Counted from the stretch's first letter, positions 42,748-51,916 are shown. The stretch is 64,000 bases of DNA from Paenibacillus plantiphilus (GCF_927798095.1 NZ_CAKMMF010000006.1:131052-195051); one strand, 5' to 3'. Numbers and translations are program-made. The notes: generated by a model from the sequence alone, not told the origin.

Positions 42748-44328
42748 CTAAGGTGAATCCGGAGCCATGAGCTGTACTCTAAAGTCCCCTGGCTCTACCA
42801 TCTCATGGAATCTCAGTGCCTGAGTGGTGGTAATGTAAGAGAAATTTTTCTGGCCCTTTTCTGTTGGCTCGCCTAAAGATTTCCTGCTTTGTTCAAGCGT
42901 CTTCTGGTCAAATTCGCCCAAATCAATATAATGAATAGCAGCTACTGCATATTCGGCGGTCAGCTTTAAATCATTCTCCAAATACCAAATTGCCACTTTT
43001 GAGTTAATCTCGAAGGTCTCGTTGGGCTCTCCCAGTATTTGTATAGCTTCTTTTATACTCATACCCAAAGTAACGCCTTGAATATAGAAAGTATTATCTT
43101 GCTTGCTGATCTTCAGTGGATTGGCCGACGATTCATTCGCTTTCATCAATAGAGTAATTTCTTTCTGATTAGCATCAGGAATGAAATTGCCTTGAATGAT
43201 ACCTTCAGCAGCCTGTAAAAGCACAGATAGCGCTTGTTTTTCAAGAGGATCATTACTTTCAGCGCTTCGTTTTTTTAGAACCGGCATATAATGATTCCGA
43301 TAATAATCTGGGTACTCACTGCTGGCAAATGTAAGTTCCTCTTTGACGATGTCGAAATCATATATATCATCCCAACCAAACGTTTGAGCTTTGCTCTGAT
43401 CCGATTGAGCGACTGTATATGTAAATACAATTTCATTCACGCCATTGCTGTCTATATCAATAATGCGGGGTTCAGTGGTATCACTGATCACTTTATTTTT
43501 AACAACACCGTTTTTATTGTATTTAATTACGAATTCTCCTCGTCCATCGCTTCCTTCAGAGGCTATAAATGAAGTGTCTATTATCCCGTCCGCAGCTAAA
43601 ACCTCTCTTACCTTCTGATCCTCCACTGTAGAGAATGTAAACTTGGTCTTATAACCGTAAAATACACCTCCAACGACCAGCAGTACAACTGCTGCGTAAG
43701 AGGAATACTTCATCATTTTTTTCATTTTCTGTTTTCTAATTTTTAAATGATGACTTATAGTCGCCTCATCGTTATAGCTAGTTAGAACATCTTCTTTTCC
43801 TCTGCTGCATCTTTTACAATTGGGCTGCGTGTCACGATTCAATCTTCCACAAACGCATGTCCACCTATGTTGAGTTTGCCTAGCAAAGTATGCGGCATCC
43901 GCTCCAGCACGCTCTTGTACAAATTTCAGTAAAACTCGATTTTCTATTTTGATTAATTCGACCTTTTCCGATTCCGTGGTGTCCTTAGCCCATAGTGATT
44001 GATCATCAAATAAAACTTTCAGAATATCAACTTCGATTTTCCTGGTGTTTTGATATCCAGACAGTACAATCTTATTGTCCGTAGCTCGTTTACAGTTGGG
44101 AGGCAACCCCTCTTTAAATTCAATTTCATATTCGAATCCATTGTCATTCCTGCCCATGTCAATAGGATCACCAAATTGGTCATAACAGAAGATAATGACT
44201 TTAAGTCCTTTAACCGTTTGTTGAGACAAATTATTAAACGTTAATGAACAGTGAACATTACCGTTTTTTTTACTTTTATAGAGCTCATGATCAAGCCATT
44301 CTACTGGACAATCGACATTTACTAGCAT
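42748..44328 (-). CDS. Zinc-ribbon, single-pass membrane protein of unknown function
   Basis: The 526-residue protein has three parts. The cytoplasmic N-terminus (about 1-150) looks like an FxLYD-type beta domain ('KNGNVHCSLTFNNLS'). A RanBP2-like zinc ribbon follows ('CVCGRLNRDTQPNCKRC', about 158-174). After one membrane helix ('YAAVVLLVVGGVFYGY', about 212-227) comes a long outer region that has 'IIDIDSNGVNEIVF' and a tail with 'YIQGVTLGMSIKEAIQILG', which resembles small beta lipoprotein-like domains. ATG at 44328 is chosen for GGAGGATTAAA. It is co-transcribed with the small membrane protein upstream. Function unknown. Confidence 0.7.
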   Translation of the reverse strand: MLVNVDCPVEWLDHELYKSKKNGNVHCSLTFNNLSQQTVKGLKVIIFCYDQFGDPIDMGRNDNGFEYEIEFKEGLPPNCKRATDNKIVLSGYQNTRKIEVDILKVLFDDQSLWAKDTTESEKVELIKIENRVLLKFVQERAGADAAYFARQTQHRWTCVCGRLNRDTQPNCKRCSRGKEDVLTSYNDEATISHHLKIRKQKMKKMMKYSSYAAVVLLVVGGVFYGYKTKFTFSTVEDQKVREVLAADGIIDTSFIASEGSDGRGEFVIKYNKNGVVKNKVISDTTEPRIIDIDSNGVNEIVFTYTVAQSDQSKAQTFGWDDIYDFDIVKEELTFASSEYPDYYRNHYMPVLKKRSAESNDPLEKQALSVLLQAAEGIIQGNFIPDANQKEITLLMKANESSANPLKISKQDNTFYIQGVTLGMSIKEAIQILGEPNETFEINSKVAIWYLENDLKLTAEYAVAAIHYIDLGEFDQKTLEQSRKSLGEPTEKGQKNFSYITTTQALRFHEMVEPGDFRVQLMAPDSP

Positions 44329-44342
44329 TTTAATCCTCCGGA

Positions 44343-44642
44343 TCAATCATTTAATAATTCCAACTCGTCATTTTCTGATTCTTTTCCCAATTTCAAATTA
44401 ATCTTATGTAATTGTTCTATGATTTCCGATAAACCGACAAAAAACATTCCTGAAACAAACCCCGAAATCCAATAAATAAATGTTAATGGCCATATTTGTT
44501 CATACCTGTCTGTATATGTCCCAACATTCTCTCTTCCTAACATGATTCCCAGAATGAATCCAACTACTATATTCAAAACTCCGATCCAAATAAGTGCAAT
44601 AGCAATTTTATTCTTCCTGCTGTTAGCCAAATTAATCATCAC
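44343..44642 (-). CDS. Small membrane protein, two transmembrane segments
   Basis: The 99-residue protein has hydrophobic segments at about 13-35 and 52-72 and an acidic tail 'KESENDELELLND'. It is encoded 14 bases upstream of the zinc-ribbon membrane protein and probably forms a unit with it. No family recognised. Confidence 0.6.
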   Translation of the reverse strand: MMINLANSRKNKIAIALIWIGVLNIVVGFILGIMLGRENVGTYTDRYEQIWPLTFIYWISGFVSGMFFVGLSEIIEQLHKINLKLGKESENDELELLND

Positions 44643-44850
44643 CTTCTATTATAGTTAAATTGTAATATAGTTATATATTACCATGCAGAGTGTTAGTATC
44701 CACTTTATTTTTTCTCTCAACAATCATTATGGCGAATAATATGGTTATCATTCAACGTTGATCCCCAGCCATTTCGCCAAATAAAAAAACAACCTTTATC
44801 AGGCTGCTTTCATCGCATGAAAAATTATGGTCAGAGTGCTTTGTCAAGGA

Positions 44851-45455
44851 TCACCTGCAAGAATCCAAGACGCGCCGATAAGTCTCGTCCGCCAGATGAA
44901 GCTGATTTTCTGCTTTCTTCAAGTTTCCAAGGCCGATTGCAGCCATTATGGTGATGATGTAATGCCCAATCGCCTCGCTGATTGTGATGGCCTCGGTATA
45001 GGATCGGGCAGCGGCAGCATAATCTCCCTGAAGCTGGTAGGCATATCCTGGCATCCAAATAGTGAAAGTCCGAACGCAGTACAGGGGCCACCTCAAGCCT
45101 GTGGCGTCTTTACCGTCAGAATCGATTCGTTTGGCGGTGAGTGGGGAGATTGGAGCGCGCCAAATACGCCTTCTCCAATATTTGCCCCAATCGTCTGCAA
45201 AGCAGCCGAGAGGTAGGTCAGAAAGCGTGCGGAATCGTTATCCCCTTCGTCCAGAGACAGCCATGCTGCTGATCGGCCGCAACCGGCGAGCCACTCGCTG
45301 ACCAGTGTTGTTTTGCCGAATCCGGCTGATGCCGAGATGAGGGTTAGTTTGCCGTGCAGCCCCTCGTTCAGCCGCTCCATCAGGCGAGGACGGAGGACAG
45401 CTTTCGGCCGAGACGGGGGAATATATAATTTGGTGGTTAAAATTGGCATGATCAT
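44851..45455 (-). pseudogene. Decayed MalT/LuxR-type ATP-dependent regulator
   Basis: The 5' part (ATG 45455 to 45093) encodes the start of a MalT-like STAND ATPase: 'ILTTKLYIPPSRPKAVLRP' and P-loop 'ISASAGFGKTTLVSEW'. The next part, in another frame (about 45090-44851), encodes a TPR-like piece 'AYQLQGDYAAAARSYTEA' and 'LADETYRRVL'. Most of the middle and the whole LuxR DNA-binding end are missing. A large deletion and a frame change have destroyed the gene. Confidence 0.75.
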
Positions 45456-45561
45456 AAATAAATTATAATGATCATCGCTTTCCACCGTCAACCGCAGGCT
45501 AATTGCGGCGAGAAGTATAAGGAAACCTTGGTCGAACTGAGCTTCCAGCCCGATCTTCGAA

Positions 45562-45595
45562 AGCAAAAAACACACCAGATGGTGTGTTTTTTGCT
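45562..45595 (-). terminator. Perfect-stem terminator
   Basis: AGCAAAAAACACACC and GGTGTGTTTTTTGCT form a 15-bp perfect stem with loop AGAT. It lies directly after the stop of the minus-strand gene at 45599 and can work in both directions. Confidence 0.88.
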
Positions 45596-45598
45596 AGG

Positions 45599-46237
45599 TT
45601 AGTGTATGCCGTGTTCTTCACGTATTTTGTACAAGCCGTAAATAACCAAATCTGCAGGATCCCGATTCAGAAAGAAATGGGTATACAATGCATGGAGTGG
45701 AAAAGCGCATACGTTATTGCCATCCTTTATCTCTGGAAATCCAGCTTCAAAGACCATACCCTTGTGCTCTTCGTTCCAAGCAAGATCCGCATGAACGTCC
45801 TGCGGGGCGAATTCTTCGCGAACTGCCGCTATGCATTGCGGAACCAACACCTTATCGATAAACGCTTTTGCTTCGTCTTCACTTTCTGGAGCTTTAGGAA
45901 GCAATTTTCCACCTTCAGTCCTCATCAACTCGACGAAGAAAGAAGCCATCCATCCTGACGGATCACTGCCTGACTGGAACTTCGTGACCAGTTCATGAAG
46001 AAAGAAACCGCATACATATCCATTATTGGATTCATCCTTCACTTGATACACAAAAACAGGACCATAAATTTCCTTGTTTGTTACCTGACCTTCGACATTG
46101 TCGAAGTGCATTTTCAAAGCAGTGAGGCCGTTTTGGTAAACAGCCTTGATCAATTCAACATATTTCTCATCGGAATCGATCGTTTGATTGCTGTTGCCTT
46201 CTGCGTTTTTTGTCTCGTTATTCATCATCTGCTTCAC
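45599..46237 (-). CDS. Hypothetical cytoplasmic protein
   Basis: The 212-residue protein lacks a signal or membrane segment. Conserved-looking parts are 'GYVCGFFLHELVTKFQSG', 'ASFFVELMRTEGGKLLP' and 'AFPLHALYTHFFLNRDPADL', with His/Phe-rich helices occurring twice, perhaps an internal duplication. GTG at 46237 or ATG at 46228 could be the start; neither has a strong site. I do not recognise the family. The gene stands alone beside a CRISPR array. Confidence 0.6.
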   Translation of the reverse strand: MKQMMNNETKNAEGNSNQTIDSDEKYVELIKAVYQNGLTALKMHFDNVEGQVTNKEIYGPVFVYQVKDESNNGYVCGFFLHELVTKFQSGSDPSGWMASFFVELMRTEGGKLLPKAPESEDEAKAFIDKVLVPQCIAAVREEFAPQDVHADLAWNEEHKGMVFEAGFPEIKDGNNVCAFPLHALYTHFFLNRDPADLVIYGLYKIREEHGIH

Positions 46238-46531
46238 CCACTATCCATCATATCATTCGGCAGTTCAACCCGTCTAGTGGGCTGTAAGCTATCGCCAAGC
46301 CAAATACGTAATCAAAGATTTGAAAAGAATCTGGAAACGCAGGGCGGATTCCACTGAACTCCGCTCCAACTGAGCAGGAAGCAAACGGCTACTGCTGGCT
46401 CGAATGCCAGCAATATATCCGAGTCCAGATGGCTGGAGTTGTTACGTTCGCAACATTCATATGAAGCCGCTGAAAGGAGAAACAAAAGCCAAAAATTAAC
46501 GCTGTATTTAATTACTATTGTATCCTTTTTC

Positions 46532-46759
46532 ATTTCAATCCACACTCCCGCGTGGGGAGCGACTCCATTTATATAGACCTCCCTGAAATTTTGATGGATT
46601 TCAATCCACGCTCCCGCGTGGGGAGCGACTCGACACACTTTGACATGGACATTGTGTTATGGATTTCAATCCACGCTCCCGCGTGGGGAGCGACATATAA
46701 AAACGCACATGACCATTCTCTTTTCTCATTTCAATCCACGCTCCCGCGTGGGGAGCGAC
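46532..46759 (-). CRISPR. CRISPR array B: four repeats, three spacers (type I-C-like)
   Basis: The 32-bp repeats start at 46532, 46598, 46663 and 46728, with spacers of 34, 33 and 33 bp. The transcribed strand repeat begins GTCGCTCCCCACGCGGGAGC and ends GTGGATTGAAAT, as in type I-C systems. The first repeat (46532) has a substitution (CACACTCCC), as expected at the leader-distal end. The leader lies at 46760-46930, so transcription is on the minus strand. No cas gene is in the window. Confidence 0.95.
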
Positions 46760-46930
46760 AGCGGGCATTTTGAGCCCTTGCCTGGCAAGGCTTTGGAAGC
46801 GTTTTAGTGCGAATCCCATTTTTTAACACTTAAAATTGGATATATATGTTAACAAAAACCCCGAAAGCCTTGCCTGGAGCGAGGTGCGAATCTCCCAGGG
46901 ATTTTATGTGAGCTTCACATTCGCACCTGC
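46760..46930 (-). promoter_or_regulatory. Leader of CRISPR array B
   Basis: It begins AGCGGGCATTTTGAGCCC next to the last repeat and shares long blocks with the leader of array C, including GGCAAGGCTTTGGAAGCG. At its far end is a 47-base inverted repeat (46882-46928): AGGTGCGAAT ... ATTCGCACCT with inner GTGAGCTTCAC. The gap 46238-47079 contains only this locus, plus a featureless stretch at 46238-46531. Confidence 0.85.
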
Positions 46931-47027
46931 GGAATACATTTTCCAAAATGAACAACACTATGTTACCAAGATTAGCAACAGCCATATGAATATAATAAAT
47001 GTAAACTCGTTTTCAATCCAGAGTATA

Positions 47028-47062
47028 AAGGGGCTGCCCCGAAAAAAATCGGAACAACCCCT
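47028..47062 (-). terminator. Terminator after the SLH pseudogene
   Basis: On the minus strand AAGGGGTTGTTCCGA pairs with TCGGGGCAGCCCCTT around a T-rich loop, followed by TATACTC. It lies 18 bases past the stop at 47080. Confidence 0.7.
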
Positions 47063-47079
47063 TATGTTTTGAACTGTTA

Positions 47080-47894
47080 TTATATCAGTTCGGATTTTTG
47101 GAGCAAGCGCTCGATAATTGCAGCGACCTCGGCTCTTGTAATATACGCTTTCGGGGCAAGCTCGGAGCCGCTTCTTCCCGTTATGATGCCTGCTGTAACA
47201 CTATCGACAAGGCTGCTTACAGCCCAGACAGACACTTCCGCACGATCCGCATACGGACGCAGCAGTTGCTCCGCCGCTGGTTCTGGAAGCTTGTCTTTCA
47301 AGCCGGTGAGCTTCATCGCTCTGTCGATAATGACCATCGCCTGCTCCCGTGTAATTTTGTCTCTAGGATGGAACGTCCCGTCCTCGAAGCCGCTAATAAG
47401 ATCGTAGGCATAGGCTGTATGAACTGCGCTGCTGTACCAATCTGTTGAATGCACGTCCGAATAAGGCGCTGCCGCCTCTTCCGGCTTAAGTCCCAATCCT
47501 CGAACGACGATTGCAGTGAATTCAGTGCGGGTAATATCACGATTCGGGCTAAATACGCCACTGCCAGTACCCTCTATTACCATACGCGATCCCATATTGT
47601 TGACTGCTTTGTTCGCCCAATGGTTGGCTACATCACTGAATTCCAGCGGATGCCACACAACGGAATACAGGCTGTTTGTCAAACTGCTGATTATTGCGTA
47701 ATGCTTGCCGTCTATGATGATGACTTTTGTCGGTACATGGCGTACGGTTCCATCCTGATCCACGACAATACCTGTTGTGATTTTGTCCGCATCCACTCCG
47801 TCCGGTATTGCAATCAATCGCTCTACATAAAGTTGAATTTGGACACTTCAATAACATTGTCCTTGTAAACGCCTCTTGCGGTAAAATCAACCGG
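47080..47894 (-). pseudogene. Truncated and frameshifted SLH-domain protein gene
   Basis: From 47817 down to 47080 the frame encodes three SLH domains ('FSDVANHWANKAVNNMGS', 'YSDVHSTDWYSSAVHTAY', 'YADRAEVSVWAVSSL') preceded by 'IAIPDGVDADKITTGIVV', the usual tail of secreted Paenibacillus SLH enzymes. There is no signal peptide. Upstream, about 47830-47890, coding continues in another frame ('FTARGVYKDNVIEVSKFNF'), so one base change breaks it near 47835. The homology stops where MITE copy 2 begins (47895). This is the 3' remnant of a much larger gene. Confidence 0.8.
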
Positions 47895-48117
47895 ATCATG
47901 AGCGACCATGAACAAGCTCGCCCGTATTCATTCTATGTGATTTTTCGAACAGAACGGGCTCCACGTTTGCTATATTGCGAATTGTATGTGATTTATCGTA
48001 TACAATCGTGAATTTAACTTCTTGAAGGCCAAATGTATGTGATTATTCATATATAATGGGTCACACGGGCCTGCTTGTCGGTGCCAAACCTTTATTCAGA
48101 AGTGGTCAAGGTACTAG
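47895..48117 (+). mobile_element. MITE-like element, copy 2 (left end missing)
   Basis: From ATCATGAGCGACCATGAACA to GTGGTCAAGGTACTAG the sequence matches copy 3 almost base for base, with all three hairpin units (near 47925, 47972 and 48025). The left terminal repeat and about 90 bases are absent. The junction abuts the broken SLH gene, so a deletion may have removed both ends. Confidence 0.8.
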
Positions 48118-48204
48118 GTAGGTGACTATAGTCCAGCGATTCTCATGCATCAGCAGCGCTCCATCTCTCATTCTCAATGGCCGATCAGGTGAACCGCCTG
48201 GGGA

Positions 48205-48894
48205 TCATCGAAAGCGCGCGTTGGTGGACTGATTTTTTCTATTGCGAAAATGTACGAACTGCTCCTTATTGTGAATCAGCATATAGATGTTTTCTTTCAA
48301 CAAATAGCCGAGCGTCTGACCCGGCGGATGGCCAAACGAATGCCCTGGGAAAATTCTCGTATGAGTCGGTAGCAGCCGTAATCTCTGAATGGACTCAAAC
48401 ATTTGCTCCGCAGATCCGCCTTTCGTGTTACAGTTGCCGCAGCCTTCAGTAAATAAGGTATCCCCTGTAAACAACACTCCCTGCATATGGTAACACATGC
48501 TGCCCGAAGTATGACCTGGGGTAAGCAGCGCTGCAATCTTAAGTCCTCCTACCGATAGGATGTCAGAATCCTGCAGTGCGTTCAAATTTCTACAATCGTA
48601 GCGGTAATCGTCCATCTCACAACGCGACATGTACACCTGAGGATCATAGACATCCAATAGCGGCTGAACTAGATGAACGTGATCCTGATGGGAGTGGGTG
48701 AGCAGAATAGCCTTCAGCTGTACCTGCAGCTCTTCCAGCTTGCCCGTGATCGTTTCCCATTCCCAGGCGGGGTCCACAAGAATCGCATAATTGGATGCCT
48801 TCTCCACAATGAGATAGCAGTAATTGATAAAACGGAGGGAAGAGGTCCTCAGCGAATAAACCTGAAATTGAGCATTGTTGACAGCAGCTTGCAT
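48205..48894 (-). CDS. Metallo-beta-lactamase-fold hydrolase, PksB/BaeB-like
   Basis: The 229-residue protein has the zinc motif 'LLTHSHQDHVHLV' (about 64-76), the later His in 'LLTPGHTSGSM', Asp in 'FTGDTLFTEGCGNC' and a last His in 'IFPGHSFG'. The opening 'FQVYSLRTSSLRFINYCYLI' and 'GCGNCNTKGGSAEQMFESI' resemble PksB/BaeB proteins, which accompany trans-AT polyketide clusters as thioester hydrolases. No polyketide gene is in the window, so it may be a leftover or act on glyoxalase-like substrates. ATG at 48894. Confidence 0.82.
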   Translation of the reverse strand: MQAAVNNAQFQVYSLRTSSLRFINYCYLIVEKASNYAILVDPAWEWETITGKLEELQVQLKAILLTHSHQDHVHLVQPLLDVYDPQVYMSRCEMDDYRYDCRNLNALQDSDILSVGGLKIAALLTPGHTSGSMCYHMQGVLFTGDTLFTEGCGNCNTKGGSAEQMFESIQRLRLLPTHTRIFPGHSFGHPPGQTLGYLLKENIYMLIHNKEQFVHFRNRKNQSTNARFR

Positions 48895-49029
48895 AGCAGT
48901 CCCTCCGCCGATCTTATTGTTCTAAGTCACGGCTGTGCTGCCTATGCGCACTGTCCGACCCATTGCTTGTCCATAACGTATCCTATTGCTCCAACAGAGC
49001 CTCAAGCTCATTGCAAAGATTATCTGGCA

Positions 49030-49654
49030 AATTCAGTCCACGCTCTCGCAGGGGGAGCGACAAGGATAATAATAAATTCTATTTTGTGGCTATGCTAATT
49101 CAATCCACGCTCCCGCAAGGGGAGCGACACGTATCTGTCAAGACCTTGAAGACATCGGTTACATTTCAATCCACGCTCCCGCACGGGGAGCGACGAAGGT
49201 GTTTACTTTGGATACCTTGAAACGACAATTTCAATCCACGCTCCCGCACGGGGAGCGACAACGACTGTTTAAATCCAATAAGAGATAGGAGGATTTCAAT
49301 CCACGCTCCCGCACGGGGAGCGACGGATAATATCTGAATCTTTTTAACACGTGGGGAAGATTTCAATCCACGCTCCCGCACGGGGAGCGACACGATATTA
49401 ACACCGAATCCCTCTTCGATATATATTTCAATCCACGCTCCCGCACGGGGAGCGACGCGTTGATGGTGGAGTTTCGCCGCCCACTAGGAGATTTCAATCC
49501 ACGCTCCCGCACGGGGAGCGACTTCTGAGTGTCGTTCGCCATATATTTTTGCAGTAAATTTCAATCCACGCTCCCGCACGGGGAGCGACTTTTCCATAAA
49601 TGCTAAGACTTGTTTAACATCTATTTCAATCCACGCTCCCGTACGGGGAGCGAC
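49030..49654 (-). CRISPR. CRISPR array C: ten repeats, nine spacers (type I-C-like)
   Basis: Repeats of 32 bp start at 49030, 49097, 49163, 49228, 49293, 49360, 49425, 49491, 49558 and 49623. Spacers are 33-35 bp. The two leader-distal repeats (49030, 49097) have several substitutions. The inner repeats are identical (GCACGGGG core), and the leader-proximal one differs by one base (GTACGGGG). The leader lies at 49655-49825, so the array reads on the minus strand. Apparent reading frames across the array are artefacts. No cas genes occur in the window. Confidence 0.97.
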
Positions 49655-49825
49655 AGCGGGCGTTTTGAGCCCATGTCTGGCAAGGCTTTGGAAGCGCTTT
49701 AGTGCGAACCTCATTTTTCGAGGGTCGTAAATGGGAATTTATGTATGCAAAATCCCTGAAACCCGCGCCATAAGCGAGGTGCGAATCTCCCAGGGATTTC
49801 ATGTGAGCTTCACATTCGCACCTAT
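49655..49825 (-). promoter_or_regulatory. Leader of CRISPR array C
   Basis: It starts AGCGGGCGTTTTGAGCCC and matches the array B leader over about 170 bases. The same 47-base inverted repeat as in leader B lies at 49777-49823 and differs from it at one base. The rest of the gap 48895-50017 outside the array shows only a short AT-rich stretch upstream of the ABC gene. Confidence 0.85.
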
Positions 49826-50017
49826 AGAATGAGTGGGTATTCGAATGGGCCCATTATATCATGATTTTGGAAAACCGGAGAAAACAATTCCAAACTAATA
49901 ATTATCATACCATCCTCGACCTAAGCAGGGGGAAAATCCTGATCGAAGGTCTATTTTGCACGATGAGTACTTTCGGTATAGTTCTGTTGTAGAACAAATT
50001 CCAGGAGGTTTAATGGC

Positions 50018-50941
50018 ATGACAACTGAAGCCGTGTTGCAGCTTCGCAACCTGACCAAAAAAATAGGCAGCCGCACGATCGTCGATAATCTTACCTTCGA
50101 TATACCCGCAGGCGAAGTATTCGGATTTCTAGGGCCGAACGGTGCAGGCAAAACAACGACGATTCGCATGATCGTCGGTTTGATCTCGATGACGAAGGGC
50201 GAAGCGATCATTAAGGGCGTTTCGGTCCGCAATCAGTTTGAGCTCGCCATGACCCACGTCGGGGCCATAGTCGAGAATCCGGAAATGTATAAATTTCTGA
50301 CCGGCTACCAGAACTTGACCCACTTCGCACGCCGGCACAGCGGCATTACAAAAGAACGGATCAACGAGGTCATCCATATGCTTGGACTGCAAAACCGCAT
50401 CCACGAGAAGGTCAAGCGTTATTCCCTTGGCATGAGGCAGCGCCTTGGCGTCGCGCAAGCGATTCTGCATCGCCCTTCTCTGCTCATTCTTGACGAGCCG
50501 ACCAACGGCCTTGATCCTGCGGGCATTCGCGAGCTGCGTGATTATTTGCGCAGGCTGACCCGCGAAGAAGGCATTTCGGTCATCGTCTCCTCCCATCTGT
50601 TGTCCGAGATGGAGCTCATGTGCGACCGTGTCGCCATCATCCAGGCGGGCAAGCTTGTCGATATCCGTTCCTTGCAGGAAACCCGGGATACCGCGCAGAC
50701 GAAAATCATCATCGAAGCCCATGATATTCCCGCCGCCCAGACTCTGCTCGTCTCCATGTTCGATGCATCAAAGGTATCCGTATCCGGCAACCAGCTAGAG
50801 CTTATAGCGGATAAAACAGCCATACCGAGCATCGCCAAGCTTCTCGTAACCGCCGAAATCGAAATTTACGGCATTCATGCTGTGCAGAAATCGTTGGAAG
50901 AGCAATTCCTCGAAATTACCGGAGGTGAGATGGTTGTCTAG
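50018..50941 (+). CDS. ABC exporter ATP-binding protein, BcrA-type
   Basis: The 307-residue ATPase has Walker A 'GPNGAGKTTTIRM' (about 42-54), signature 'YSLGMRQRLGVAQA' (about 137-150, SLGMR in place of SGGQ) and Walker B 'LLILDEPTNGLDPAG'. This pattern marks the BcrA/LanF group that protects against bacitracin or lantibiotics. ATG at 50018 follows CAGGAGGTTTA. It overlaps the permease gene by 8 bases. Confidence 0.9.
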   Translation: MTTEAVLQLRNLTKKIGSRTIVDNLTFDIPAGEVFGFLGPNGAGKTTTIRMIVGLISMTKGEAIIKGVSVRNQFELAMTHVGAIVENPEMYKFLTGYQNLTHFARRHSGITKERINEVIHMLGLQNRIHEKVKRYSLGMRQRLGVAQAILHRPSLLILDEPTNGLDPAGIRELRDYLRRLTREEGISVIVSSHLLSEMELMCDRVAIIQAGKLVDIRSLQETRDTAQTKIIIEAHDIPAAQTLLVSMFDASKVSVSGNQLELIADKTAIPSIAKLLVTAEIEIYGIHAVQKSLEEQFLEITGGEMVV

Positions 50942-51890
50942 TTTATCGAAGCTTATTCGTAATGAAAATATGAAAATATATCGCCGCCCCCGGACTTGGG
51001 TCATGATTGCATTCCTCATCCTCACTGTCGCGCTGCTTAGCGGAATTATGAAATGGGACGAACGTGAGGATAATCACGCCAACTGGAAGCAGATCATATC
51101 ACAGGAAAATGCCGGCATACAAAAACAGCTGGCGGACAATAGGGATCTCAATCCTGATCACAAAGCATACTTAAATGAACGAATCAAACTCAATGACTAT
51201 TATTTGGACCACGACATCAATCCGAACGAGCTTCAGCTGTGGGACTATGTGAACACCTCGGCCTCCTTGACCATACTCGTCACACTATTGACGGTCATTA
51301 TTGCCGCAGACATGATCGCTGCAGAATTCTCTTGGGGCACGATTAAGCTGCTCCTTGTCGGACCCGCTTCGCGAACCAAAATCTTGGCCAGCAAATATAT
51401 AGCTACAATGGGATTCGCGCTGCTGCTGCTTCTATTATGCTTTGCGTCCGCCTTTGCCGCTGGAGGAATACTGGAGGGCTTCAGCGGTGTAAACCAACCC
51501 CATCTGTCGATTAACGCGGATAATGTCGTCCAGGAGAGTTCCATGATCGTGCATGCTTTGCAAAAATATGGCTTCGCAGTCGTATCGCTGATCATGTACG
51601 TAACGATGGCCTTTATGATCTCGGCCGCATTTCGCAGCTCTTCGATGGCCATCGCCTTCTCGCTCCTGTTCATGCTCATCGGCACTACACTAACGGCAAT
51701 ATTGAGCGGCTACGGTTGGGTGAAGTACCTGCTCTTCGCCAACATCGATCTGACTCAATATCTCGAAGGCGCCTCTCCGCTTCGACCGGACATGACGCTC
51801 TCATTCTCCATTATGATGCTCGTTGCTTATTATCTGGTATTCCAATTAGTCGCCTGGCTTCTATTCACCAAGCGCGACGTTGCCGCTTAA
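50934..51890 (+). CDS. ABC-2 exporter permease, BcrB-type
   Basis: The 318-residue membrane protein has six spans, a long loop after the first span (about 45-100) and the family start 'LSKLIRNENMKIYRRPRTWV'. I start at TTG 50934 behind GGAGGTGAGATGG, inside the end of the ATPase gene. An earlier start has no binding site. Together with BcrA it forms a peptide-antibiotic export or lipid-flipping complex. No partner two-component system is adjacent. Confidence 0.85.
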   Translation: MSSLSKLIRNENMKIYRRPRTWVMIAFLILTVALLSGIMKWDEREDNHANWKQIISQENAGIQKQLADNRDLNPDHKAYLNERIKLNDYYLDHDINPNELQLWDYVNTSASLTILVTLLTVIIAADMIAAEFSWGTIKLLLVGPASRTKILASKYIATMGFALLLLLLCFASAFAAGGILEGFSGVNQPHLSINADNVVQESSMIVHALQKYGFAVVSLIMYVTMAFMISAAFRSSSMAIAFSLLFMLIGTTLTAILSGYGWVKYLLFANIDLTQYLEGASPLRPDMTLSFSIMMLVAYYLVFQLVAWLLFTKRDVAA

Positions 51891-51916
51891 CGATAAAGTG
51901 GTCGGGAGATATGCAG

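Noticed and set aside
46240-46530. Possible extra CRISPR repeats beyond the distal end of array B
   Set aside because: No further match to the 32-bp repeat could be found by eye.
46312-46819. Frames encoding repeated 'VAPHAGAWIE' or 'HAPAWGA' peptides
   Set aside because: Translation of CRISPR repeats in array B; the 65-bp periodicity and spacers show that it is an array.
48963-49714. Frames encoding 'LPVRERGLK' repeats
   Set aside because: Same artefact in CRISPR array C.
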